Source: Sphingopyxis terrae subsp. terrae NBRC 15098 (lineage in GTDB: Bacteria > Pseudomonadota > Alphaproteobacteria > Sphingomonadales > Sphingomonadaceae). From it: 52,000 nt of DNA. Under the pieces are notes generated by a model. The model saw only the letters and a program-made list of their open reading frames with translations, searched no databases and had not been told where the DNA came from. The stretch is from positions 1 through 52,000 of the forward strand of contig NZ_BCZQ01000035.1 in the NCBI RefSeq assembly GCF_001598815.1, written 5' to 3'. Position 1 is the first letter of the stretch, and each line of letters opens with the position of its first letter. Of the stretch, positions 15,319 to 23,108 are shown piece by piece. Made by a program: the position numbers and the translations under genes.

Positions 15319-15978
15319 TCAGTGGCTGCCCTCGGAGGCGCCGAACATCGTCTTGGCATAGGTGATCCCAAGGCCGTAGGCGCCGCCCCATTTGCGAGCG
15401 ATGCCGGTGGTCAGGTCATAGGTTTCGGCGCGCGCCCAGTCGCGCTGCAGTTCGAGCAGATATTGCAGCGAGGTGATCGGCTTTGCGCCGGCCTGCACCA
15501 TGCGCTCGACGGCGCGCTCATGCGCTTCGGTCGAGATATCGCCGCTCGCGTCGGTGATGACATAGGCGTCATAGTCCTGTGCCAGCGCCGAGAGCACGGG
15601 GCCAACGATGCAGACCGAGGTCCAGAGGCCGGCGAACACGAGCCGCTCCTTGCCGATGCGATTGACTTCGCCGATCACGGCGGCGTCTTCCCAGGTGTTC
15701 ATGCTGGTGCGATCGAACAGCGCCTGCCCCGGAAATGCATCGGTGATCTCGCTGAACATCGGACCGGAGAAGCTCTTCTCGGCAACCGTGGTCAGGATGG
15801 TCGGGACGGCAAAGCCGGCAGCGCTGTTGGCGAGCAGGGCCGCGTTGTTGCGAAGCAGTTCGGGTGCGATCGACTTGGTGGCGAACGCCATCTGCGATTG
15901 GAAATCGATGAGGACCAGCGCGTGGTTGCTGGGATCCAGCAGCGCCTTGGCGGGGGACGGGGTGGCTTTGATCGACAT
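15319..15978 (-). CDS. YcaC-like isochorismatase-family hydrolase
   Basis: A 219-residue cysteine hydrolase. ALVLIDFQSQM at 20-30 gives the catalytic Asp25 and AGLWTSVCIVGP gives Cys123 with the usual cis-peptide neighbourhood. DAYVITDASGD and the ELQRDWA segment resemble YcaC-type hydrolases rather than true isochorismatases. The start is placed at ATG 15978 because an AGAAGGA ribosome site lies 9 bases upstream; a TTG three codons earlier is less likely. It is the first gene of a seven-gene operon, with the promoter expected in the 400-base gap upstream. Confidence 0.85.
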   Translation of the reverse strand: MSIKATPSPAKALLDPSNHALVLIDFQSQMAFATKSIAPELLRNNAALLANSAAGFAVPTILTTVAEKSFSGPMFSEITDAFPGQALFDRTSMNTWEDAAVIGEVNRIGKERLVFAGLWTSVCIVGPVLSALAQDYDAYVITDASGDISTEAHERAVERMVQAGAKPITSLQYLLELQRDWARAETYDLTTGIARKWGGAYGLGITYAKTMFGASEGSH

Positions 15979-16380
15979 GGTTGGCAATCCTTCTCTGGAA
16001 GATCGGTGATCCCGATCGTTCGGGGTGCAGTCGGTCTACGCAGGGGCGACCCTCCCAAACAGTGAGATAAAATTGCCGCTTCCATTCTAAAATATAGAAA
16101 AGAAAATCATCGGCGCCGCGCGGCGACCAGTTACTGCATTCGGTTTTCGTCAATGGCATGGATGCAGCGGGCGTGCCGGGGAGCAGATATCCTCCCGCCG
16201 GCCGAATGCGGGAACGTGAAGACCTCAGCACAAGCGGATGCCAAGGTTAGGAGCCAATCATTTGATGCGACGGTCGTGCTTAAAAACCTCGGTGAGGGGT
16301 GTCGCTCATGTTTCTCTCGCGCCACGTCGGTCATCCGCGGTCGGTTTAGGACCGATGATCCCGCGCACGCGATCATCGCG
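15979..16380. other. Intergenic region upstream of the YcaC-like operon
   Basis: No supportable gene in 402 bases. The part near the operon is AT-rich (about 16060-16110) and holds a LysR-like palindrome, listed separately. The rest, up to the stop of the DUF1254 gene at 16381, shows no clear terminator and no similarity that I recognise. Confidence 0.5.
16085..16099. promoter_or_regulatory. LysR-type T-N11-A palindrome
   Basis: TTCTA-AAATA-TAGAA is a perfect interrupted palindrome of LysR-box form in an AT-rich patch, about 107 bases upstream of the YcaC-like start. The LysR gene at the far end of the operon (7941-8870) is the nearest candidate to bind it. Confidence 0.4.
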
Positions 16381-17781
16381 TCAGGAGCCCGGCGCTGGCT
16401 TGGCGGCGACCTTTTTCAGCGGCGGAACGCGCCACTTGCGTTCGATGAGTTCCGCTCGCGGCATATAGGCGCGCAGGGCGAGGCGCATCGTTCCGGCCGG
16501 GGCGGGCAGCCAGTTGGCAGCCATTGCGCCTTCGGGCCTATCGCGCTGGATCAAGATGACGATGCTGCCGTCGGCTTCGCGAACCAGCCCGGGCGTCCGG
16601 TCGCCGATCGAATAGCGACCGAGGGGATTTTCGACGAGATAATAGCGTCCGTCCGCCTGCGCATCATACATGGTCAGCGACCAGAAGGCGTCGGCCGGTA
16701 CGCCGCCGGGCGGCAGGCGCCAGCGGTAGCTGTTGGCACCGCTCAGCCGTTCGCCGCTGGCATCGAAGTTTGCGTGGAAATACATCGCCTCCTGCTCGCC
16801 CAGCGCCGCGATACCCCCCAGCGCGATCATCGCGCGCAGATGGTCGTTGGTACCGAAATCGCCGACGCCCCGCGGCTGATAGCTCCAGCCGTTGACGACC
16901 AGGTCGCGGAACAGAAAGCCCTGCCGCAGGTCAGCGATACCCGATGGCAGATAGGCCGCCCAAGCGGCGAGGAGGGCGGGCGAGGGCGGCGGTGCGTCGG
17001 CGCCGATGCCGAGCGCCGCGAAGCGTTCGGCCCGCACCAGCTGCCCCGCGCCGCCTTTCGATCGCGCGAGCATCTCATTGACCACCGCGAGGAAATTGGC
17101 GGCATCGCTCGCTTCGCGTTCGGCGCGCACGTTGAAGCCGCGCGCCGGCGGCCGGCCCGCGGCGACTGTCGCACTGATCTGCTGCTGCAGCGCTTCCGCA
17201 GCGGGGAGATCGTCCGGGCCATCGACGAGTATGCGCGCGAGCATCCATGCATCGTTGGTGGTCGATTGCACAAGCCGAACGCCCTTGGGCGCCTTGCCAT
17301 TCCAATCGGGCCCGACGACCCAGACCCGCCCGCCTTCGCCGCCGGTCGTACGCGTTCCCAGATAGGCGAAATTGTCGGTGAACGCGTCCATGAAGGCGAC
17401 CGAGAAATAGCGATGGCGCATCGTCGGGATCGACACCTCTACCGGCCCGCCCGAAAGCTCGAGGAACAGCGACGAATAGATGGTGTCGTTGTTGGGCGCG
17501 GTGACGTTGCGCGAGCGATAGTCGGAGAGCTGTGAGCGCTGCTTGATATGGTTGAGCGTTCCCGGGCCGCCCACGGATTCGGTCAGCGTCTGCTCCATCC
17601 GCGCAAATTCGAACAGGGGGAAGGCGTAGTAGAAGGCCGCCTGCATGGCGGCATCGCCGGCTCCGGCGGGCGTCATCGCACGAACTGCGGGCGTGAAGGC
17701 CGCGGCGGCGACCGGCAGGGTCGCGGCAAGGCGCAGCAGGTGCCGCCGCGCCATCGGCTGGCGATAAGTCAGGACCGTCAT
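16381..17781 (-). CDS. DUF1254/DUF1214 domain protein, exported
   Basis: The 466-residue protein starts at ATG 17781 behind a GGAGAGAG ribosome site; the frame stays open further upstream but without such a site. The N-terminus looks like a twin-arginine signal (MARRHLLRLAATLPVAAAAF). DUF1254 follows at about 45-180 (FYYAFPLFEFARMEQTL, APNNDTIYSSLFLEL) and DUF1214 at about 350-455 (FWSLTMYDAQADGRYYLVEN). The function of these paired domains is not established. It is the last gene of the six-gene operon. Confidence 0.85.
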   Translation of the reverse strand: MTVLTYRQPMARRHLLRLAATLPVAAAAFTPAVRAMTPAGAGDAAMQAAFYYAFPLFEFARMEQTLTESVGGPGTLNHIKQRSQLSDYRSRNVTAPNNDTIYSSLFLELSGGPVEVSIPTMRHRYFSVAFMDAFTDNFAYLGTRTTGGEGGRVWVVGPDWNGKAPKGVRLVQSTTNDAWMLARILVDGPDDLPAAEALQQQISATVAAGRPPARGFNVRAEREASDAANFLAVVNEMLARSKGGAGQLVRAERFAALGIGADAPPPSPALLAAWAAYLPSGIADLRQGFLFRDLVVNGWSYQPRGVGDFGTNDHLRAMIALGGIAALGEQEAMYFHANFDASGERLSGANSYRWRLPPGGVPADAFWSLTMYDAQADGRYYLVENPLGRYSIGDRTPGLVREADGSIVILIQRDRPEGAMAANWLPAPAGTMRLALRAYMPRAELIERKWRVPPLKKVAAKPAPGS

Positions 17782-17812
17782 CTCTCTCTCCTCAATTCGC
17801 GGCGGTGCCGGC

Positions 17813-19354
17813 TCAGCCCACCCTTCGTTCGTGCTGGTTCCAATAGGGTTCGCGCAGCGCGCGGCGCAGGATCTTGCCCGCCGCATTGCGCGGAATGCTG
17901 TCGACGAACTCGATGCGGCGCGGGCATTTATATCCGGCGATCCGCCCACGGCAGAAGGCATCGATCGCCGCAGCATCGGGAGCGGACTTGGTCGGCACGA
18001 TCAGCGCCAGCACCGTTTCGCCCCATTTTGCGTCGGGAATTCCGATCACGGCGACGTCGGCGACATGCGGGTGATCCACCAGCGCCTTTTCGACCTCGAC
18101 CGGGTAGATATTCTCGCCCCCCGAAACGATCATGTCCTTCACCCGGTCGCGGATGAACACATAGCCCTCGGCATCGACATAGCCAGCATCGCCGCTGTGG
18201 AGCCAGTCGCCGCGAACCGTCGCGGCGGTCGCTTCGGCGTCGTCGGCATAGCCCGCCATGACGACGGGACCGCGCACGATGATCTCGCCGGTTTCGCCGG
18301 CGGCGAGCGGGCGGCCTTCGGCATCGACCACGGCAATTTCGACGCCCGCCGGCGCGCGCCCGCAAGAGAGCAGCAGATCGCGTCCGGGCGCATGATCCTC
18401 CGGCGTCAGGATCGTGACGGGGCCGGTCGTTTCGGTGAGGCCATAGCATTGCGCGAAGGCGCAGCCGATCCGCGCCCGGGCTTCGTCAAGCGTCGCCGGC
18501 GCAATCGGCGAACCGCCATAGACGATGATGCGCAGCCGGTCCGGCGGCGTTTCGACGAGCGCCGGGCTGGCGAGGCAAGCCTGAATCATCGCGGGGGCCA
18601 GCGTGGTATAGGTCACGCCTTCATGCGCCATCGTCCGTACCGCGTCGTGGGGATCGAAGTAACCCGCGACGATCAGGCGCGCGCCCGTCTGCACCGCGCG
18701 CAGCACCGGGCCGATCCCGGTGATGTGGAACATCGGCGCGGGCGCGAACACGACATCGTCGGGGCCGAGGTGAAGCGGCGGTTCGCCGAAGATCGAGAGC
18801 GAATCGAGGACATTGCCGTGCGACAGCATCACCCCCTTCGGCAGCCCCGTGGTGCCGCTGGTGTACATCAGCAGCGCGAGCGCGTCGCGCGACGTCGATG
18901 GCGCGGCGGCGGGCGTTGCGGCATCGCGCCACGCGGCGAAAGCTCCGGGGTCGAGCGAGTGCACAGCAAGCGGGCGACCGGACGCAGCCGCGCGGCCCGT
19001 ATCGAGCAAGGCGGCGTCGGCGAACAATCGCGTCGCACCCGAATGGGCCAAAATATAGTCGATTTCGCGCTCGGCGAGCCGCCAGTTGATCGGCAAGGCC
19101 GTTTGCCCGGCGCGCAGGATGCCGAACAGCAGTTCGACCTGCTCGACCGAATTGCGTCCCAGGATCGCCACGCGATCGCCCGGCCGACCGTCCTGCAGAA
19201 GCGCCCCGGCGATGCGATCGACACGCGCATCGAGATCGCCGAAGCCAATCGCCGCCGCGCGCGGACCAAGCGTGGGAGCCGCGGGTGCGCGCCGGGCCGA
19301 ATGGCGAAGCAGATCGTCGAGCGATTGCAGGGTGGCCGATAAGGTCTCAGTCAT
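17813..19354 (-). CDS. AMP-forming acyl-CoA synthetase (class I adenylate-forming)
   Basis: The 513-residue enzyme carries the family motifs in order: the P-loop YTSGTTGLPKGVMLSHGN at about 165-182, YGLTETTGP near 305, GDWLHSGDAGYVD near 385, RVKDMIVSGGENIYPVEVE near 405, and the catalytic Lys in IPRNAAGKILRRAL near the C-terminus. It activates a carboxylic acid to the acyl-CoA through an acyl-AMP. The substrate cannot be read from the sequence; long-chain and aromatic acids are the common choices. It overlaps the upstream gene by 4 bases and is the only clearly cytoplasmic enzyme in this operon. Confidence 0.9.
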   Translation of the reverse strand: MTETLSATLQSLDDLLRHSARRAPAAPTLGPRAAAIGFGDLDARVDRIAGALLQDGRPGDRVAILGRNSVEQVELLFGILRAGQTALPINWRLAEREIDYILAHSGATRLFADAALLDTGRAAASGRPLAVHSLDPGAFAAWRDAATPAAAPSTSRDALALLMYTSGTTGLPKGVMLSHGNVLDSLSIFGEPPLHLGPDDVVFAPAPMFHITGIGPVLRAVQTGARLIVAGYFDPHDAVRTMAHEGVTYTTLAPAMIQACLASPALVETPPDRLRIIVYGGSPIAPATLDEARARIGCAFAQCYGLTETTGPVTILTPEDHAPGRDLLLSCGRAPAGVEIAVVDAEGRPLAAGETGEIIVRGPVVMAGYADDAEATAATVRGDWLHSGDAGYVDAEGYVFIRDRVKDMIVSGGENIYPVEVEKALVDHPHVADVAVIGIPDAKWGETVLALIVPTKSAPDAAAIDAFCRGRIAGYKCPRRIEFVDSIPRNAAGKILRRALREPYWNQHERRVG

Positions 19355-20175
19355 GGAATAACGCGCTCGTCATGAATGAAATCGATGTCGGGCCGTTCGC
19401 CGATGAACATCGATTTCGTTTCGGAATAGGGAAAATCGCCGCCCCATGGCGGCGGTGTGAAGATCGGCGGCGGGCCGAGAAAAGCTGTGCGCCATTGCGC
19501 ATAATCGTCGAACCATAATTCGGTGACCCGCGTAAAAGGGCTGCGTTCGCCGAGAACCTTGTACCGGGCAAAGCGGCGCAGGCCAGGTAGCGCGGCAAGT
19601 TGCGGCGCGTGAACCGCCTCGAACCAGGCCTCGCCTTCGTCCACCGCCACGCCGGGAGGATAGCGCTGAAACAGGATCCAGCGAATATAGGGAAGGTCGC
19701 GCGGCGGGGTGGGCTGCGACAGGAACAGCCGGTCGGGATTGGTCGATATCGTGGCGGTCGTGCTGCGAAACAGTCTGTTTTTCGCCCAACCGCCCGGCGG
19801 CGGGGTGAAGGATTCCAGATTGTCGCCATAGAGGCTGTTGCGGCGGCTTTCGCGAAAATCGTCGATCGCGTCGAAATGGATCTCGGTCATCCGGCCGTAA
19901 CCGACGCCGAACCGCGTCCGCGCCTCTTCGGGCGGCAAATAGGAGCGGAACGAGACATAGTTGCGCTGCCACGCCTGATAGGCGCGCCGCACTTCGGGGG
20001 CGTGATAGGTCATATACCAGCGGTCGAGCGCAAGTTGATCGACGCCCGGCAGCAGCTCGACCAGAATATAATGTTTGATTGCGCCGGCCGCCCGTGCAGG
20101 CGCGGCCATTGCGAGCAGGCCCGCGCCTGCGATCGACCCCAGCAGGGTCCGGCGAGAGGGGGCCGAGCCGATCAT
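19351..20175 (-). CDS. Tat-exported protein with EthD-like dimeric-barrel repeats
   Basis: The 274-residue protein begins with a twin-arginine signal (SRRTLLGSIAGAGLLAMAAP). Two similar halves follow, each starting with a beta strand and a W-Y/F-x-x-H-x-P-x-h motif: HYILVELLPGVDQLALDRWY with HAPEVRRAY at about 35-65, and YIRWILFQRYPPGV with WFEAVHAPQLAAL at about 160-195. This fits a fused pair of EthD-type ferredoxin-like barrels, though the family call is tentative. EthD proteins accompany oxidative degradation systems but usually are cytoplasmic; an exported version is unusual. The start ATG overlaps the preceding stop (ATGA). Confidence 0.65.
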   Translation of the reverse strand: MIGSAPSRRTLLGSIAGAGLLAMAAPARAAGAIKHYILVELLPGVDQLALDRWYMTYHAPEVRRAYQAWQRNYVSFRSYLPPEEARTRFGVGYGRMTEIHFDAIDDFRESRRNSLYGDNLESFTPPPGGWAKNRLFRSTTATISTNPDRLFLSQPTPPRDLPYIRWILFQRYPPGVAVDEGEAWFEAVHAPQLAALPGLRRFARYKVLGERSPFTRVTELWFDDYAQWRTAFLGPPPIFTPPPWGGDFPYSETKSMFIGERPDIDFIHDERVIP

Positions 20176-22169
20176 GATGACGTTGCCTCCGAGCGGGGCA
20201 GGGCGAGCGCGACGAGCCGGTGCGGCGCCGCGCGAAAGCCCATGCCGCAGACGATATACTGCCGCCCGTCCACCGCATAGGTCATCGGCGGCCCGAGCGT
20301 GTGATCGGGAAGCGCGACCTCCCCCACCACATCGCCCGTGCGTTTGTCGAACGCGCGCAGCAGTTTGCGCGACTGCCGCGGCGCGTGCGGGCCTTCCCCC
20401 ATCAGAAGCAGGGTCCGCGTCAGCAGCGGGCCGGTCCGCGACGTCGTTCCGATCCACCCCGGTGCAAACGGCCGAAAGGCTGCACTATCCATCGCGCCCG
20501 GCGCGTTGGCGCGCGACCAGACGATCTCGCCGCGATTGAGGTCGATGGCGGTGATCCGGCCATAAGGCGGCTTCAGCAGCGGCAATCCTTGCGGGCCGCG
20601 CACGATCGTCGACCGCCCGGCGATTTCGACGTCGCCATCGGGCGCGTCGATCCGGCTGCCGTCGGGCGCCAACTGCATCGAGACCGGCGCGGTGATCGAC
20701 GGAACATAGAGCGTGGCGGTTTCGGGATCGACCGCTGCCCCCCACCAGTTGGCGCCGCCGACCCAACTTGGCACCATCGTCGTGTGTTCGGTTCCCATCG
20801 GAGTGTAGAGCGGCCCGCTGCGATAGCGCGCCAGAATCGCGCGCGCTTCCGTCTTGAGTTCGGGCGTGAAGTCAATCAGGTCGTCGTCACTTATCCCCTG
20901 CCGGTCGAAGGGTGGGGGGCGGGTCGGAAAAGGCTGGGTCGCGGCGGTGTGTTCACCCGCAAGCACGGACTGCGGCACCGGCCGTTCCTCGATCGGCCAG
21001 ACGGGATCGCCCGTACGCCGGTCGAAAACGAAGCAGAAACCCTGCTTGGTGGGCTGGGCGATGGCGGGGATGGCGCGACCATCGACCATGATGTCTACGA
21101 GGTTGCCCGCGCACGGAATATCATAATCCCAGATGTCGTGGTGGACGAGCTGGAAGTGCCAGCGCCGGCGTCCAGTTTCGACGTCGATGGCGACGAGCGT
21201 GTTTCCGAACAGATTGTCGCCCGGCCGCTCGCCCCCGTAGAAATTATTCGTCGGACAACTGCCGGGAACATAGACAAGACCGAGCGTATCGTCGGCGCTC
21301 ATCGGCGCCCAGGGATTGGCGTTGCCGGTACGCGCCGCGCCATCGGCTTCCCATGTTTCGGACCCCGGTTCGCCGGGTCGGGGGATCATGCGGAACGTCC
21401 ATTTCAGCCGACCGCTGCGAACATCGAATCCCATCACGGTGCCGCCGGGCATCGACGCCTGCGTCGGCCGGTCGTTGACATATTGGCCGACGATGACGGT
21501 GTCGCGGCAGATGACGGGCGGCGAGGTGATGCCGATCAGTTCGGCAGGCGCATCGGCGCGCGCAAGCCCGGCAGCCATGAGCAGATCGACGGCGCCGTCT
21601 GTCCCGAAGCCCGCGACCCGCTCGCCTGTCGCGGCATCGAGGGCAATCAGCCGGTTGTCGCCGGTTCCGATGACGATACGCGCATCCTGTCCGCTGCGCC
21701 AATAGGCGACGCCCCGGTGAAGAAATCCCTTGCTCGTTGGATAGCCCGATCGCCAGCTTTGCGGATCATGAACCCACAGCGTCTTGCCGGTCGCCGGGTC
21801 GATGGCGGCAACCTGCGACATGGCGGTCGATGTGAACAGCCTGCCATCGACCATGATCGGCGTCGCCTGAAATTCGCCGGGACGCAGATCGGGGTTTTCG
21901 GCCAGGATTTTCGCGTCGGGCGATGTCCATTCCCAGGCGATTTCAAGCCTGTCGAAGTTACTCGCATCGATCTGGTCGAGCGGCGAATATTTCGCGGCTG
22001 CGTTGGTCCCGCCATAGACCGGCCATTCGCCTTCGCGGCGACGCGGGGGCGCCCCCCGCGCCGAAGCCGATGGCGCAAGGGCCAGCAGCGCGGCCGATGC
22101 GGCGCCGGCCAGCAACGTCTCGCGGCGCGTCAGGCCGGGCAGCAATCGCGGATCGTCAGTTGCGGGCAT
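20172..22169 (-). CDS. PQQ-dependent dehydrogenase, Tat-exported
   Basis: The 665-residue protein has a signal with RRETLLAGAASAALLALAPS and then an eight-bladed PQQ propeller like membrane glucose and quinate dehydrogenases: WPVYGGTNAAAKYSPLDQI at the start, LVHHDIWDYDIPCAGNLVD in the middle and GGANWWGAAVDPETATLYVP for the Asp region. No CxxCH haem motif is present, so it must pass electrons to a separate carrier or to ubiquinone. It oxidises an alcohol, sugar or similar group in the periplasm. The start at 22169 is chosen because it begins just before the signal and overlaps the esterase by 14 bases. Confidence 0.9.
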   Translation of the reverse strand: MPATDDPRLLPGLTRRETLLAGAASAALLALAPSASARGAPPRRREGEWPVYGGTNAAAKYSPLDQIDASNFDRLEIAWEWTSPDAKILAENPDLRPGEFQATPIMVDGRLFTSTAMSQVAAIDPATGKTLWVHDPQSWRSGYPTSKGFLHRGVAYWRSGQDARIVIGTGDNRLIALDAATGERVAGFGTDGAVDLLMAAGLARADAPAELIGITSPPVICRDTVIVGQYVNDRPTQASMPGGTVMGFDVRSGRLKWTFRMIPRPGEPGSETWEADGAARTGNANPWAPMSADDTLGLVYVPGSCPTNNFYGGERPGDNLFGNTLVAIDVETGRRRWHFQLVHHDIWDYDIPCAGNLVDIMVDGRAIPAIAQPTKQGFCFVFDRRTGDPVWPIEERPVPQSVLAGEHTAATQPFPTRPPPFDRQGISDDDLIDFTPELKTEARAILARYRSGPLYTPMGTEHTTMVPSWVGGANWWGAAVDPETATLYVPSITAPVSMQLAPDGSRIDAPDGDVEIAGRSTIVRGPQGLPLLKPPYGRITAIDLNRGEIVWSRANAPGAMDSAAFRPFAPGWIGTTSRTGPLLTRTLLLMGEGPHAPRQSRKLLRAFDKRTGDVVGEVALPDHTLGPPMTYAVDGRQYIVCGMGFRAAPHRLVALALPRSEATSS

Positions 22170-23100
22170 GGTGCTTGAAGAAGGACCAGATGGTCTCGGT
22201 CGCATCGAGCGCAGTGTACGGCGTCGTTTCCAGCATCTGCATCCGGTTCGGCGCGCCCGGCCACATATGGGTCGCCGATTTGAGCCGATAGAAGATCACC
22301 TCGCTTCCGCCGCGGCAGCCGCTGTGCGTTTCGATCGTGATTTCTTCGTCGCCGTCGCCCGACTGCGTCGATTTGGCAGTGCAACCGTCGGCCCCGGCCC
22401 AGAAGTCGACGGCTGAACGGACGGGAAGAAAAGGGCGGCTTTGCGAACGCGCGACGAGCGCCATCGGGCTCGTGCCGCCGTCATATCCGACGACCTGGTC
22501 GCGGACCCCATGCATGATGAGCATCGGGACCGGCCGCTTCGGCATTGCCTCGCCGCCGAACATCGCGCCCGCAACCACGGCGGCCGCCGCGATGCGGTCC
22601 GACAGGGCAATCGCGATGCGGTGCGTCATCATGCCGCCGTTCGACATTCCGGTCACATACACGCGGTCCGCATCGACGGTGCCGCTGGCGATCATGCGAT
22701 CGATGATCGCGGCAACGAAAGCAATGTCCGCGCTATTCTCGGTCATCGCATAGCCGCAGCATCCCTCGGCGTTCCAGGTTCCCATGCGCGCCGTGCGCCC
22801 GACGCCTTCGGGAAATACCGTTACCAGCCCTTCGCGTTCGGCCAGGTCGCGCCAGCGCGGGGCCATCGTCGCACCGTTCCCGCCGCCGCCGTGCAGGGCG
22901 ATGACAAGCGGCGCCGGGGCCTTGCCGCGACGGGCGTCGAGCAGGAGGAAATCCCGCTCGACGCCCTGCACCGTCAGATGCTGCGGGAGTGCCTCTGCAG
23001 CAACTGGCGGGCGGGAGAGCCCGCTATCGGAGGATGACTGGCCTTGCGCAGCCGAGGTGAGTGCGAGAGCCGCGGCGGCGAGCATCAGCGGGCGGAGCAT
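22156..23100 (-). CDS. Secreted PHB-depolymerase/feruloyl-esterase-like hydrolase
   Basis: The 314-residue protein has a signal peptide (MLRPLMLAAAALALTSAAQG) and an alpha/beta-hydrolase domain of the LpqC/esterase-PHB type: ALHGGGGNG at about 68-76, WNAEGCCGYA (paired cysteines shaping the active site), the nucleophile in VTGMSNGGMM, the Asp in MHGVRDQVVGYD and the His in SATHMWPG. It cleaves an ester or a related bond outside the cytoplasm. Oxidised polyvinyl-alcohol hydrolase belongs to a comparable fold group, which makes the pairing with the PQQ dehydrogenase noteworthy. It lies 8 bases after the TonB receptor. Confidence 0.85.
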   Translation of the reverse strand: MLRPLMLAAAALALTSAAQGQSSSDSGLSRPPVAAEALPQHLTVQGVERDFLLLDARRGKAPAPLVIALHGGGGNGATMAPRWRDLAEREGLVTVFPEGVGRTARMGTWNAEGCCGYAMTENSADIAFVAAIIDRMIASGTVDADRVYVTGMSNGGMMTHRIAIALSDRIAAAAVVAGAMFGGEAMPKRPVPMLIMHGVRDQVVGYDGGTSPMALVARSQSRPFLPVRSAVDFWAGADGCTAKSTQSGDGDEEITIETHSGCRGGSEVIFYRLKSATHMWPGAPNRMQMLETTPYTALDATETIWSFFKHHARN

Positions 23101-23108
23101 TGTGCGCC

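Noticed and set aside
20220..22178. A 652-residue open frame antisense to the PQQ dehydrogenase
   Set aside because: Arg- and Gly-rich shadow of a gene with clear motifs on the other strand.
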